A DNA stretch of 61,877 bases from Endozoicomonas numazuensis (GCF_000722635.1 NZ_JOKH01000008.1:98607-160483); one strand, 5' to 3'; shown: positions 1 to 8,722, numbered from the stretch's first letter. Numbers and translations: made by a program. The notes: generated by a model from the letters alone, not told the origin.

Positions 1-272
1 CTGGTGGATTTCTGCTCTATTGATATAGCGGGTGATAAACCTTCTATGTGATCGACATCCGGCTTTTCCATCATGGATAGAAATTGTCTCGCATAGGCAG
101 AAAGAGATTCCACATAGCGTCGCTGGCCCTCAGCGTACAGGGTGTCGAAGGCCAGGGATGACTTTCCTGATCCAGACAGTCCCGTAATGACAATCAGGCT
201 GTCCCGGGGCATATCCAGATCAATGTTCTTCAGGTTGTGGGTTCTCGCACCCTGTACCGTTATTTTATCCAC
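1..272 (-). CDS. uvrA: Excinuclease ABC subunit A, N-terminal part only (runs off the window)
   Basis: The minus strand encodes the first 90 or so residues of UvrA, the ATPase that loads UvrB on damaged DNA in nucleotide excision repair. The opening matches the family closely: [18 protein letters not shown], then the Walker A loop [10 protein letters not shown] at about residues 30-39, then the conserved [18 protein letters not shown] and [20 protein letters not shown] blocks. I chose GTG at 272 because it reproduces the family's usual start; another in-frame GTG lies three codons upstream. The rest of the gene is to the left of the window. The usual neighbours in related bacteria (a divergent MFS gene then ssb) are found only from 5466 on, so about 5 kb of other DNA separates them here. 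Confidence 0.97.
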   Translation of the reverse strand, partial: MDKITVQGARTHNLKNIDLDMPRDSLIVITGLSGSGKSSLAFDTLYAEGQRRYVESLSAYARQFLSMMEKPDVDHIEGLSPAISIEQKST

Positions 273-454
273 CCGTATCACCCGATGCTGTTGAGGAGCA
301 AACGAGGGATTATAAAGCATCCACCGGTTTGATATGTACCTGTATAGAGAAGAATTACTCCCGGGGGCTAAATCCGGCTTTTTCACAATAGGTCAGTGGC
401 AAGCCCAACAGCCCTCATGGAGATAAAATTAAAACTCAGTGAGTGACCAGGAGA

Positions 455-488
455 AAAAATGCAGATGAGAGTAATCATCTGCATTTTT
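455..488 (-). terminator. Rho-independent terminator (probably bidirectional)
   Basis: A perfect 14-bp inverted repeat (arms 455-468 and 475-488, 6-nt loop) begins in A's and ends in T's, so it can work on both strands. On the minus strand it starts 11 nt after the stop of the 499-1461 gene, whose terminator it most likely is. Confidence 0.85.
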
Positions 489-498
489 GGGTGAGCTT

Positions 499-1461
499 TT
501 ATTCGTGAGCGAGCACATGAACAGGCTTAAGTTCACCTGTAGCTTCTTTTAGCCAGATGGGTTTTGGTGGCTTAGGCCAGGGCTCCCCCAGCTTCCAAAA
601 ATAAGCTTTTGTTTGATTATCTGAGATATCGGTCGCGATAAAATACTCGGCGTGTCCATCATGATGCAGGTGAGTAACGCCCTGTTTTGGCAGTTGGAAA
701 ACCAGCTTGCCGCCAGAATCCATCATGGGCGGTATCATACCGGACGCTTTTGGGTAGTGATAACAGGTTTTGAAAAACTCGCTGGTTTTGAAACCAGTCA
801 TGTTGATCTGGTAATAATTCATCTCGGTAGAAGCCGATTTACTGGCCTTATCTGATTTAAGTGATGCCTGATAAGGCTGAAACGTCAGGTGGTGGCTACT
901 GTATACCAACTCCGGTAATACAACATTGACCGCCTTGTTAAGATCAATACCAATAAACTCATGAGGAAAGACCATTCTGTTTTTTATGAACCAGTTATAG
1001 CACTGATCGTGAATGTCTTTTAACAGGGTTGGGTTAACGCTTTTGACCTTCAGGATGGGAGCACAAATGGCCGCTTCAGTTTTGGCTCTCAGTTGAGACC
1101 GGGTACCTTTGAGTTCAAGTAAATTGCTTTTGGTATTGACAAAGGGGGCGAGTCTGATATCGCCAGGATGGTGGTGGCTATTTAGCTCTGCTTCTTCTTT
1201 ATAAATAATGACCGGTAATTGCAGAGAGTGTTCCTGGGTATCATCATCATCTGAAAAATCTGAATTTTCCGAAGGCGAGCTGTGGTTGTACCAGAGTGTA
1301 CTTCCTCCAATCACAATTACTATGGCAAGGCCAACAGAGGTATACAATTTGGGGTTATTGGCTTCTACCGACTTGGCAGTCACCAGCATGAGTGCAAGTG
1401 CGATCACCATGAACAGCTTGAAATGACCGAAGTGTCTCGCAGGGTGTGTCATATTTATCAA
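499..1461 (-). CDS. Hypothetical membrane-anchored protein, 320 aa
   Basis: I recognise no family. The protein has two hydrophobic segments close together (about residues 12-30 and 40-57) and then a soluble region of about 260 residues, with an acidic run (DFSDDDD) just after the second segment and His clusters (HHHP near 96, HLHHDGH near 270). This suggests an inner-membrane anchor with a periplasmic domain, but orientation cannot be told. A strong terminator follows directly. It lies alone between uvrA and a stretch of decayed genes, so it belongs to the accessory DNA that separates uvrA from the MFS/ssb genes. Existence as a gene is well supported by length and terminator; function is unknown. 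Confidence 0.7.
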   Translation of the reverse strand: MINMTHPARHFGHFKLFMVIALALMLVTAKSVEANNPKLYTSVGLAIVIVIGGSTLWYNHSSPSENSDFSDDDDTQEHSLQLPVIIYKEEAELNSHHHPGDIRLAPFVNTKSNLLELKGTRSQLRAKTEAAICAPILKVKSVNPTLLKDIHDQCYNWFIKNRMVFPHEFIGIDLNKAVNVVLPELVYSSHHLTFQPYQASLKSDKASKSASTEMNYYQINMTGFKTSEFFKTCYHYPKASGMIPPMMDSGGKLVFQLPKQGVTHLHHDGHAEYFIATDISDNQTKAYFWKLGEPWPKPPKPIWLKEATGELKPVHVLAHE

Positions 1462-1724
1462 TCCTCTGTTTTTTTATCGCTCTGGGTACGGGTGAACCTG
1501 CCTGTGGCTGGTGGGGGTTGGCAGTGCTCTTTATCGTGACTTCTCTGGAACGAATAAAAATAGCTGACTGACGGGAAAGTGCTGGTGGCAAAAGAAACTT
1601 TTGAGCAGTGTCTGGGTCTAATTACCGTCAAACCATTATCATCTTGTAATGGTTATCCAGGATTTTCAGTATTCTGGAACTTTTTATTACTTGAACTGGA
1701 ATAGAGGTTTCGGGCTGTTTTGGA

Positions 1725-2140
1725 GTGATTGATATGCAAGGATGTGAAGGTGCCAAGTCTGTTGATATAGGGAAACCTGTAGGTTGGGTTGATCCCTCTA
1801 TCCCGGCTTCTTTTCCCCCGAGGCTCTTATCACCAATGAGCATGACCGCCTCCCCAGCTGCTCGGGCAGTGGGTGACTTTTCTGTTTCTAAAACTCTGCT
1901 TCCCCCGGAATTCTTCAATTAATAGATGCCATGAAGGCAGGAAACCTTGATCAGAATGGCTATGATTTGCTGCTGGAACACTTGAGAATCTGGGTGTCAG
2001 AATCGGAGCAACTGGATATCTGGTATGGAGAAGCAGGAAATCAATATCTTAGTGATATTCGACAATTGAAAGACTGGTTGTCCTGCCCTCCAGCACAGGT
2101 CAGTGATTTATTTGAAGATCATCAGGCTTTTCTGACCTGA
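1725..2140 (+). pseudogene. Fragmented 5' part of an unknown gene (frameshift plus nonsense codon)
   Basis: Two short open stretches fit together. Frame 3 is open from ATG 1725 to 1922 (ending KTLLPPEFFN). Frame 2 is open from about 1892 through ATG 1931 to a TGA at 2138-2140. A single frameshift near 1900-1910 would join them. Beyond the TGA, frame 2 continues without another stop straight into the 2162-3343 reading frame. The simplest reading is the broken beginning of the ankyrin-like gene that follows. The alternative, separate small genes, is less likely because no good ribosome-binding site precedes 1931. Confidence 0.5.
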
Positions 2141-2161
2141 AGGTTACAAAGTGTTCAGTCT

Positions 2162-3343
2162 GTGTTTTTTGAAGTGCTTTCGGGGTTGCAGGAGGAGACT
2201 GAGCCACTGATTCGTCTCCTGACTCGTTTAAAGGTCATAAATACGCCTCTGGATCCGGAGCTTTGCCCTGTTAAATCTGCTACTTATCTGCCTTTGGATC
2301 TTTTCAAAGCTCTGTGGGGGGATGAATTGAAACCTCTGATGAGGTCGGCTGTGTTTGGTCTTCATCTTCTGAATCTCAAACCCGAAGCGTTGTTTAACGA
2401 GTGGCAGGCTGAAATGAGGCGTTATGAGGGGGTGGATGAGGCTACTGTGCCTTCTTTCCAGAGAACCCCGTCAGACGTGCTTTTTTCGAAAATGAGGCAG
2501 GGTGATCTCTACTGTAAAACAGAATTTGCCGGGAAGTATTTTTGGAGTCATTTCATTTTTCCAAAATTAAAAGACTGGCACCAAAAAGATCTGTACCCAC
2601 AAGTCCATGGCAGTCAAATTGAAGGCATAGGTCATTGGTTGAACCATCATCAGAAAGATCTGGATAATATTTTTCAGCTTCTGGTTCAACAACCTACCTT
2701 GCTGGCAGAATTTATGGTTCAGGTTCCCTTGGATATGCAGCCTCTTTTGCTCTGGTTTGCTTTTACCCGGGGTTATCCGCAAGTCGTAGAAGCCATTCAA
2801 TCGGCATGCCCAGGTGCACTGACATCACTTGCAGCGATAGAGACAGAGACGGGTAATACTCTCTTGCACTACTTCTGTATTGATAGAATTGAGGAAGGTG
2901 CGGATCTATTGTTGAAGTTGATCAGGGATCATGATCTTGGAGGCTATGCATCACAGCCGAACACTGAAGGAAAGACGCCCCTTGAATTGCAGAGACGATC
3001 CGACAGGCTCTGTGCCAACAGCAAAATCAAACAACTGCAAAATATACGTCTCTACAGATTCTTTTTTCAATACTCGGAGCCTGAGCAGATTACAGCCTGT
3101 CTGAAGTTTCTGTTGGCAGAAGAATCTCTATTTGACAGTGACTGTCTTCCTCTCTTGATACTGGGGCTTCAGGGAGGGGGTTCCATCCCTGTGGAAACCT
3201 TGCAGAAAAAATATCTCAATTACTCAATAAAAATCTGGCAGACGTCTAAAGCCGCTTATGATATGAAGCCTTTATTGAGCTGGATGAAGCAGTTTGAACC
3301 TCTAGCCCGGAAAATTCATAAAGCCGCTCCAGTCAGACTATAG
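2162..3343 (+). CDS. Ankyrin-like hypothetical protein, 393 aa (probably part of a decayed longer gene)
   Basis: No enzyme family recognised. Residues about 225-280 contain an ankyrin-like pattern (TGNTLLHYFC followed about 35 residues later by GKTPLELQ); the rest is predicted mostly helical. The available start is GTG 2162, in the same frame as the upstream fragment 1931-2140 and separated from it only by one TGA and six sense codons. The coding stretch is therefore probably the middle of a larger protein whose 5' end is broken. Ankyrin proteins are commonly host-interaction factors in symbionts, but nothing here proves export. The gene is followed by inverted repeats and a 168-bp mobile element. 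Confidence 0.5.
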   Translation: MFFEVLSGLQEETEPLIRLLTRLKVINTPLDPELCPVKSATYLPLDLFKALWGDELKPLMRSAVFGLHLLNLKPEALFNEWQAEMRRYEGVDEATVPSFQRTPSDVLFSKMRQGDLYCKTEFAGKYFWSHFIFPKLKDWHQKDLYPQVHGSQIEGIGHWLNHHQKDLDNIFQLLVQQPTLLAEFMVQVPLDMQPLLLWFAFTRGYPQVVEAIQSACPGALTSLAAIETETGNTLLHYFCIDRIEEGADLLLKLIRDHDLGGYASQPNTEGKTPLELQRRSDRLCANSKIKQLQNIRLYRFFFQYSEPEQITACLKFLLAEESLFDSDCLPLLILGLQGGGSIPVETLQKKYLNYSIKIWQTSKAAYDMKPLLSWMKQFEPLARKIHKAAPVRL

Positions 3344-3407
3344 ACTGCGGAAATACTGAGATATTCGTTTGCTGATGTGAACGAAAAGAAACGAACATCG
3401 CTCGTCG

Positions 3408-3519
3408 GCTTCTCGCTAGCTCTTTCTCCGCCGTGACAGCATTTTCTCGTCAGATCCATGCAATAAGCATGAATATGACGAGAAAATGTGTCAGCCGAAA
3501 AAATAGCAGAGCGAGAAGC
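3408..3519. repeat. 112-bp imperfect palindrome
   Basis: GCTTCTCGCT at 3408-3417 pairs with AGCGAGAAGC at 3510-3519. Further inward TTTTCTCGTCA pairs with TGACGAGAAAA, and GTGACAGC with GTGTCAGC-like sequence. The whole block can fold as one long hairpin. It lies 24 bp to the left of the 168-bp element and could be a second kind of miniature element or a relic of one. Confidence 0.6.
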
Positions 3520-3543
3520 TCAACACTTTATGAAATTTCCGGG

Positions 3544-3711
3544 CTAGGAGGCTGACCGAGAATAGCGTCCGAGCATAAAATTCAGTAGAACGAGTCAGCT
3601 TTTTCACTGAATTTGTGCGAATAGTTGACCTATTTAAGCAAATTCAGTGGAAAAGATGGCCGTTCTTTCTGGATTTTAGGCCGGGCTGTCTATTCTCGGT
3701 CAGCCTCCTAG
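3544..3711 (+). mobile_element. 168-bp inverted-repeat element (MITE-like), copy 1
   Basis: The element starts CTAGGAGGCTGACCGAGAAT and ends with the exact reverse complement of that sequence, giving terminal inverted repeats of 22 bp. It is almost identical (one difference, T/C at the base corresponding to 3677) to a copy at 61302-61469. A diverged copy in reverse orientation lies at 26949-27111. It encodes no protein. Both intact copies are bounded by CTAG, which fits a target containing TA. Mobilisation in trans by a resident transposase is inferred. Confidence 0.85.
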
Positions 3712-4046
3712 ATGACCGAAATCTTTCAGATATGTTGAATCAGCTTCCCTCCAGAGGTCTTAATCCTGATGTGGTGTTTGAGATTCTGGCAGTGTTACCC
3801 CCTGAGCATCTATCTGCAGTGCTGAAAAACTATATGCATGGCGAGCATAAGGCCTGGTTCCAGGAGCAGTTTCTTTCTACCCAGCTCTATCCCCTGGGAC
3901 AAGGCATTGATGCCAGTTATCCCTGGACAGCCTTATTGCAAACCGTGGGTTTTAGAGTGGCCGTCCCCAAGCCTATCAGCGTTGTCTTGATCAGCATCTT
4001 TACCATGACTCCCGGCAGTTTAAGCCTATGCCGGAGGATTATGTAG
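3615..4046 (+). pseudogene. Fragment of a decayed gene, entered through the 168-bp element
   Basis: The open frame begins inside the inverted-repeat element, so its first 32 codons are not native; native coding starts at about 3711 (DDRNLSDMLNQLPSRG). Removing the element with one copy of the target restores an open frame reading LYEISGLDDRNL across the junction, as expected if the element jumped into a gene. The frame is sensible up to about 3955 (WTALLQTVGFR), then degenerates. The sense frame continues in frame 2 (RPQAYQRCLDQHLYHDSRQF), which leads straight into 4028-5356. So one frameshift near 3955-3970 splits the original gene. Confidence 0.65.
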
Positions 4047-5356
4047 ATTGTTTTAAAGAGAAGGATGGCGTAACAGGACTGTATGGAAGAAGTCTTTATC
4101 ATCAGGGCGAGACTTCTGGACTGGAAGAGAAAGTCCCTCGTATCAAGCTGAGGAAGCGGGGTTCAGATGGAGCAGATGAACCACTGGAAGAGCTGACCCG
4201 TGAAGCGGGGGTGCTTCAGTTTCTGCGTGAGCAGCAGGTATTATTCAGGGAAACCCAGGGCAGGGAAGGTATGGATTTACACAGTCAGTTACCCGAACCT
4301 GTAGGTAATTTTGTGCTGCCAGATGCATCGAAGTTTCTGGCTGAAGTAGCGCTGTCAGAAGAAGAGCATGCCCTTCTACAAACAAGAGTCTCATTGGATG
4401 AACACTCTGACTCCTGTGAGGCTTATCTCTTTCAAGCAAAACCCGGTGAGTTGTATCACCGTTATGCTCATGAGACCTCAGGAGAGAAAGGTTTAAGCAA
4501 AGAAAATGCCCTGAAAGCATTAAGAGTTGCGGCCCATGATATTGGTGTTTTGTTCAGAAATGGCTTTTCTGTACCGAATGCATTGCCTGCATTTCATTCT
4601 AGGTTTATCAGTGATCTAAGGCCCTATGTCACCTTGAATCAATTAACCGGTTTTTGCTCACAAGGTTCTTTTGACAGCTGGACAGGGCCTTCCACCGAGT
4701 ACCCGAATATCTCCCCTTTTCCAGTAGTACTCAGGGATTTTGCAGAAATTCGAAAGCATTCCGAATTATCTCCTGTTACAACAGAATTGGGGTTTGATAT
4801 GGAAGATGAAGAAGCAATCAGTGCTGTTTCCATGAATGAGCTGGGTAATAATATGCTGGCACTGGAGATGTTATTAGCTCGTATTCTGACCCGTGAATTT
4901 AATAGCCGTGATCCGGCAGGTTTTTCCAGATCGGCAGAAGAAGTAGAGAATGAATTGTTAACGCTATACACCATATTGTATGGAGAAGCGTTTGACATGC
5001 CTGAAGGCAGTGAGGCTCGTAACCGCTTGCGTGCTGTTTTAAAGGACTGTGATGTAGCCGGTCAGGCAGCACGGGAGTTGTGTTATTGGTGCGAGACGGG
5101 TGAATACCCGGGGTGGGTGGAGCATGTTCAAAAAAGAGAAATACCTTCATGGGTGTACCCTCAGCCCATTCCCGAAGGACAAATGAAAACCTTTTTGGAA
5201 AAGCGTTTAAGTTTGCTGAAAAAAACGGGCTTTATGTGCAGCACCCAAGACCCTCACCCAAGGCTGGCGGCCTTCAGCAGCTGGTTTTTGTTGGTTCAGA
5301 GCAATTGCATGAAAACATTAGCTGTAGCAGAAGGGGTTATTCATCAGGGTGGCTAA
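4028..5356 (+). CDS. Hypothetical protein, 442 aa (3' part of a frameshifted gene)
   Basis: No family recognised with confidence. The protein is soluble, acidic and without signal peptide. Its frame is open upstream of ATG 4028 back to about 3958 and there connects with the coding sense of the 3615-4046 fragment, so the intact ancestor was at least 560 residues long. Recognisable blocks include GDLYHRYAHE-like (LYHRYAHETSG) near 140 and a segment ending VVLRDFAEI near 235. Whether the 442-aa part is still made from the internal ATG is unknown; no strong ribosome-binding site precedes it. It lies between uvrA and the MFS gene, in DNA that looks inserted. Confidence 0.5.
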   Translation: MPEDYVDCFKEKDGVTGLYGRSLYHQGETSGLEEKVPRIKLRKRGSDGADEPLEELTREAGVLQFLREQQVLFRETQGREGMDLHSQLPEPVGNFVLPDASKFLAEVALSEEEHALLQTRVSLDEHSDSCEAYLFQAKPGELYHRYAHETSGEKGLSKENALKALRVAAHDIGVLFRNGFSVPNALPAFHSRFISDLRPYVTLNQLTGFCSQGSFDSWTGPSTEYPNISPFPVVLRDFAEIRKHSELSPVTTELGFDMEDEEAISAVSMNELGNNMLALEMLLARILTREFNSRDPAGFSRSAEEVENELLTLYTILYGEAFDMPEGSEARNRLRAVLKDCDVAGQAARELCYWCETGEYPGWVEHVQKREIPSWVYPQPIPEGQMKTFLEKRLSLLKKTGFMCSTQDPHPRLAAFSSWFLLVQSNCMKTLAVAEGVIHQGG

Positions 5357-5410
5357 TGAGAGGTCGATGCTTTTTTGGTTGAGAGGAATATCACCTCACA
5401 TCCTATCGGT

Positions 5411-5466
5411 TTCCTGACTTCTTATATAAAATAGCCCGCTTGCAATTTTATATAAGAAGTCAGGAA
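5411..5466. promoter_or_regulatory. Perfect 22-bp inverted repeat covering the MFS gene's promoter/ribosome-binding region
   Basis: Arms 5411-5432 and 5445-5466 are exact reverse complements, separated by a 12-nt loop; the right arm ends on the A of the MFS start codon. The arms contain TATATAAAAT-like sequence that could serve as a -10 box. It could be an operator for a dimeric repressor, or an mRNA hairpin that hides the start codon. No T-run follows, so a terminator is unlikely. Confidence 0.75.
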
Positions 5467-6806
5467 TGTCTCCGCAGGAACTGAAATCAACGGTCTCACT
5501 GTCTCTGGTGTTTGTCTTCAGGATGTTTGGCCTGTTTATGGTACTGCCTGTTCTGGTCCTTTACTCTGAAGACCTGCAAGGGGCTACACCGGCTTTGGCT
5601 GGTTTTGCTATTGGTGCTTATGGGCTGACCCAGGCTGCACTGCAAATCCCCTTTGGCTGGATGTCAGACCGGTTCGGACGCAAACCGGTGATTATTGCCG
5701 GTATGATGATTTTTATGCTGGGCAGTCTGGTAGCCGCTCAGGCCGACTCGATCTACGGTGTGATTTTTGGTCGGATTCTTCAGGGAGCTGGTGCAGTAGC
5801 CGGAGCTATCACGGCTCTACTGGCTGATTTAACCCGTGAACAATATCGCACTCGAGCCATGGCGGTATTTGGTATCAGTATCGGTTTCTCCTTCTGCATT
5901 GCCATGTTATTGGGCCCTCTCTTTGCCGGCTGGTGGGGGCTGGGTGGTCTGTTTGGCAGCAATGCGGTCATGGCAGGTCTGGGTATTCTTATTCTTCTAT
6001 TTATGGTGCCGACTCCGGTGGTTACCCGAACGGACCTGAACACCAAAGTCAGTATCAAAGATGTGGGTAATGTAGTTCGTAACCCTGAAATACTGAGACT
6101 GATGGCCGGTATTTTTACGCTTCATTTTATCCTGATGTCTTTGTTCGTTTTCCTGCCACAAATGCTGGAAGATACTATGGGTATCGCTCGGGAAAAGCAT
6201 GGTTGGATCTATCTGACGGCTCTCTCAATCTCTTTTGTCATGATTGTACCGGTTATTATTTTCAGTGAAGCCAAGCGCCGTCTGAAGCAGTGTTTTGTCG
6301 GAGCTGTGACTGTGCTGCTGGCCGCTATTGCAGGTATGTGGCAAGTAGAGAGTGTTCTTTTGGGTATATTTCTCTTTTTTGCTGCATTCAATTTCCTGGA
6401 GGCTACACTGCCTTCTCTGGTCAGTAAGTTGTCGCCGGCAGGTACCCGGGGCACCTCCATGGGCGTTTACTCAACCAGCCAGTTCCTTGGCGCGGCATTG
6501 GGTGGAAGCCTTGGTGGATTGGCTCTTCAGTACTGGGGTGCGACCGGTGTCATGGTGGTTTGTGCAATCCCTACTGCACTATGGTGGTTATTGTCTGTTA
6601 CCATGAAACAACCCCCCTATGTCAGCAGTATGGTGATGGCTCTTGATACTTCCATGAGCCTAGACGCCCGTACAATTGGCAGGGAACTGGCCATTATTCC
6701 AGGGGTTGAGGAAGTCACTGTCCTGGATAGTGAAAGAACCGCCTATCTTAAGGTGGATAGGAAAGTAGTGGATATGACCGCACTGCGTCAGTATGGCGAG
6801 TGCTGA
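5466..6806 (+). CDS. MFS transporter, YajR type with C-terminal YAM domain
   Basis: A 12-helix major facilitator of 446 residues. Motif A (GWMSDRFGRK, residues 64-73) between helices 2 and 3 is intact, and the first helix carries the acidic/aromatic pattern of drug/proton antiporters. After the last helix (about residue 380) a soluble domain of about 60 residues (MSLDARTIGRELAIIPGVEEVTVL) matches the ferredoxin-like YAM domain of E. coli YajR. The substrate is unknown; efflux is the family's likely role. In Pseudomonas-type genomes this gene sits between uvrA and ssb, and here it still precedes ssb by 105 bp. Its start codon lies at the edge of a perfect 22-bp inverted repeat, so expression is probably regulated. 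Confidence 0.9.
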   Translation: MSPQELKSTVSLSLVFVFRMFGLFMVLPVLVLYSEDLQGATPALAGFAIGAYGLTQAALQIPFGWMSDRFGRKPVIIAGMMIFMLGSLVAAQADSIYGVIFGRILQGAGAVAGAITALLADLTREQYRTRAMAVFGISIGFSFCIAMLLGPLFAGWWGLGGLFGSNAVMAGLGILILLFMVPTPVVTRTDLNTKVSIKDVGNVVRNPEILRLMAGIFTLHFILMSLFVFLPQMLEDTMGIAREKHGWIYLTALSISFVMIVPVIIFSEAKRRLKQCFVGAVTVLLAAIAGMWQVESVLLGIFLFFAAFNFLEATLPSLVSKLSPAGTRGTSMGVYSTSQFLGAALGGSLGGLALQYWGATGVMVVCAIPTALWWLLSVTMKQPPYVSSMVMALDTSMSLDARTIGRELAIIPGVEEVTVLDSERTAYLKVDRKVVDMTALRQYGEC

Positions 6807-6911
6807 CATAAATGAATTTAACAGCCCAGAGTGGCTGGCACCCTTTTTCATCGCCTCAGGATATAAAAGGAAGTGAAAACGGGTTCATGGTAAAAAATAC
6901 TGGAGAAACTG

Positions 6912-7538
6912 ATGGCAACACGTGGTGTTAACAAAGTCATTTTGGTCGGCAATCTGGGTAATGATCCGGATGTCCGCTTTACCCCAAATGGCAGCGCCAT
7001 TGCCAACTTGAGTGTGGCGACCAGTGAAACTTGGATGGATAAGAACACGCAGCAGCGTCAGGAAAAGACGGAATGGCACCGTGTTGCTATTTTTGGAAAG
7101 TTAGCTGAAATTGCCCAGCAATACCTGCGCAAGGGTTCCAAGGTATACATTGAAGGTAAGTTACAGACTCGGAAGTGGCAGGATCAGCAGGGGCAGGATC
7201 GCTACAGCACAGAGATCGTAGTAGACGGTTTCAGTGGTCAAATGCAAATGCTGGACGGCCGTCAAGATGGTATGGGCGCACCTGCCGGTGGTGGTGAGTT
7301 CCAGCCGAGAGCGGCACAACAGTCTGCTCCACAGCAGCAGTACAGTGCGCCTCAGCAACCCATGCAACAGCAGCAGGCTGCTCCAGCTGCAGCACCACAA
7401 CAGCAGTACAGTGCGCCTCAGCAACAACCACGTTCTGCTGCAGCACCACAACAGCAACAGCAACAGCAACCGCCGCAGCAGCCTCAGGCTGCACCAGCGG
7501 GTGGCTTTGATGATTTTGACGACGATATTCCGTTCTAA
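6912..7538 (+). CDS. ssb: Single-stranded DNA-binding protein
   Basis: SSB coats single-stranded DNA in replication, recombination and repair. The OB-fold domain occupies residues 1-110 ([21 protein letters not shown], then [14 protein letters not shown] and [11 protein letters not shown]). Residues about 120-197 are a low-complexity linker rich in Q, P and A, with QQYSAPQQ repeated. The acidic tail DFDDDIPF, which binds partner proteins, is intact. Total length is 208 residues; the linker is longer than in E. coli (178 aa). A good ribosome-binding site (TGGAGA) precedes ATG 6912. A strong terminator follows at 7566. Confidence 0.98.
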   Translation: MATRGVNKVILVGNLGNDPDVRFTPNGSAIANLSVATSETWMDKNTQQRQEKTEWHRVAIFGKLAEIAQQYLRKGSKVYIEGKLQTRKWQDQQGQDRYSTEIVVDGFSGQMQMLDGRQDGMGAPAGGGEFQPRAAQQSAPQQQYSAPQQPMQQQQAAPAAAPQQQYSAPQQQPRSAAAPQQQQQQQPPQQPQAAPAGGFDDFDDDIPF

Positions 7539-7565
7539 GTTTTATCTTGGAATTGAATATGTTGG

Positions 7566-7597
7566 AAAGGCCGCTGAAATCAGCGGCCTTTTTTTTA
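7566..7597 (+). terminator. Rho-independent terminator of ssb
   Basis: AAAGGCCGCTGA pairs with TCAGCGGCCTTT and is followed by a run of T's, 28 nt after the ssb stop. Confidence 0.9.
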
Positions 7598-7700
7598 ATT
7601 CAGGCCAGTTAACACCAATACTCTGAAAGTGATCGTCCGTTCACTCATTGTTTATTCCCTTTCAGCGAGAGACAATATTGTTTGAGTAGAACAATACCGG

Positions 7701-8285
7701 GTGTCATCTCAGATGGATCGAGCCAGCCTGCGCAAGCAGTTACGTAGTAATCGTCAGTCTCTGTCGGCCGAGCAGCAACTAGATGCGGCTAAAAATGTAT
7801 CCGTTGTCGTATGTGGTGGTGAGGCTTTTCGGCAGAGTCAGCATATAGCCCTGTATCTGGCCAGTGATGGTGAAATTGACCCCCGATATATTGCCGAAGC
7901 GATCTGGGAGCAGGACAAGTTTTGTTATCTGCCAGTACTGGATCAAGAAGACCATAACAAGATGTATTTTCAGCTCTACAGACCTAATACCCGACTGGTG
8001 AATAATCGTTATGGTATAGCGGAGCCTGAGTTGGACAGGGAGAAGATCGTCAAGGCTGAAGCTCTGGATTTGGTGCTTATGCCGCTGACCGGTTTTGATG
8101 AAAAAGGTCATCGCCTGGGGATGGGAGGAGGCTACTACGATAGAACTTTTGCCTTTCTGAAACAGGCCACAAAGCCGATGCTCATAGGGTTGGCGCACGA
8201 ATGTCAGAGGGTAGAAGAGATTCCGGTGGCAGACTGGGATGTACCGATGAAGGGGGTTGCGACAGAGAAAACATTTTACGGTTAG
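7701..8285 (+). CDS. ygfA: 5-formyltetrahydrofolate cyclo-ligase
   Basis: The enzyme converts 5-formyl-THF to 5,10-methenyl-THF with ATP, recycling the storage form of the one-carbon cofactor in the cytoplasm. The 194-residue length is normal. Family marks are the N-terminal R-K-Q-L-R region, the middle block YLPVLD and the nucleotide/folate signature GMGGGYYDRTF near residues 140-150, followed by IGLAHECQ. I kept GTG 7701; ATG 7713 in the same frame is an alternative. No 6S RNA or zapA precedes it here, unlike in E. coli, where those genes sit next to ygfA. Confidence 0.93.
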   Translation: MSSQMDRASLRKQLRSNRQSLSAEQQLDAAKNVSVVVCGGEAFRQSQHIALYLASDGEIDPRYIAEAIWEQDKFCYLPVLDQEDHNKMYFQLYRPNTRLVNNRYGIAEPELDREKIVKAEALDLVLMPLTGFDEKGHRLGMGGGYYDRTFAFLKQATKPMLIGLAHECQRVEEIPVADWDVPMKGVATEKTFYG

Positions 8286-8324
8286 CTTTCAGTAAGCCAT
8301 TCCCTGGCCTACCAAAATCAGTCT

Positions 8325-8417
8325 TCAGATCAGTGCTGCAGTCGCTACGGTTGTCAAAACAGCTAAGACAAAGGTGGCTAACAGAAGGCTGATGGCATCA
8401 GGTTTGGGGCCAACCAT
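8325..8417 (-). CDS. Possible 30-aa single-span membrane protein
   Basis: A small frame in the gap after ygfA reads MVGPKPDAIS followed by a hydrophobic stretch of about 20 residues (LLLATFVLAVLTTVATAALI) and a stop. A ribosome-binding site (GTGGAG) lies 10 nt before the ATG. The pattern of a short polar N-terminus and one membrane span is what real small membrane proteins look like. With only 30 codons, chance cannot be excluded. Confidence 0.45.
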   Translation of the reverse strand: MVGPKPDAISLLLATFVLAVLTTVATAALI

Positions 8418-8722
8418 TTTTTAGGTACTCCACATTATTTTAATTATTATTCATGGCTGTCTTGAACATTCGGAAGTAGTACAGGCCTTATGATTGAAAG
8501 TAATGCCTGGTCAACCTCCTGATCAACTGCAGTCAGTCATTGGGGTGCCATTAAATGCCGTTGTTATTACAAACGATATGGGCATTTGTTACTTTTTTGT
8601 TAAGCGTTGATGAATTTCGCATAAAGAGGGGTTGACTGCAAGCACCTGTCAGGTGAGGGCTGCATTCGTATGTTGGTATTGAGTCGTATGTCTCATTACG
8701 GGTTCTACACCTCAGTCACTCG
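8418..8722. other. Intergenic region without recognised gene
   Basis: About 300 bp between the small ORF and the end of argP. I see AT-rich sequence and no convincing hairpin terminator, tRNA or longer reading frame. Confidence 0.5.

Noticed and set aside
7161-7626. Leu- or Ser/Asn-rich frames overlapping the ssb linker
   Set aside because: Products of the CAG/CAA repeat read in other frames; ssb explains the region fully.
7600-7700. 6S RNA upstream of ygfA, as in E. coli
   Set aside because: The gap is only about 100 nt after the ssb terminator and shows no long closed 6S-type hairpin.
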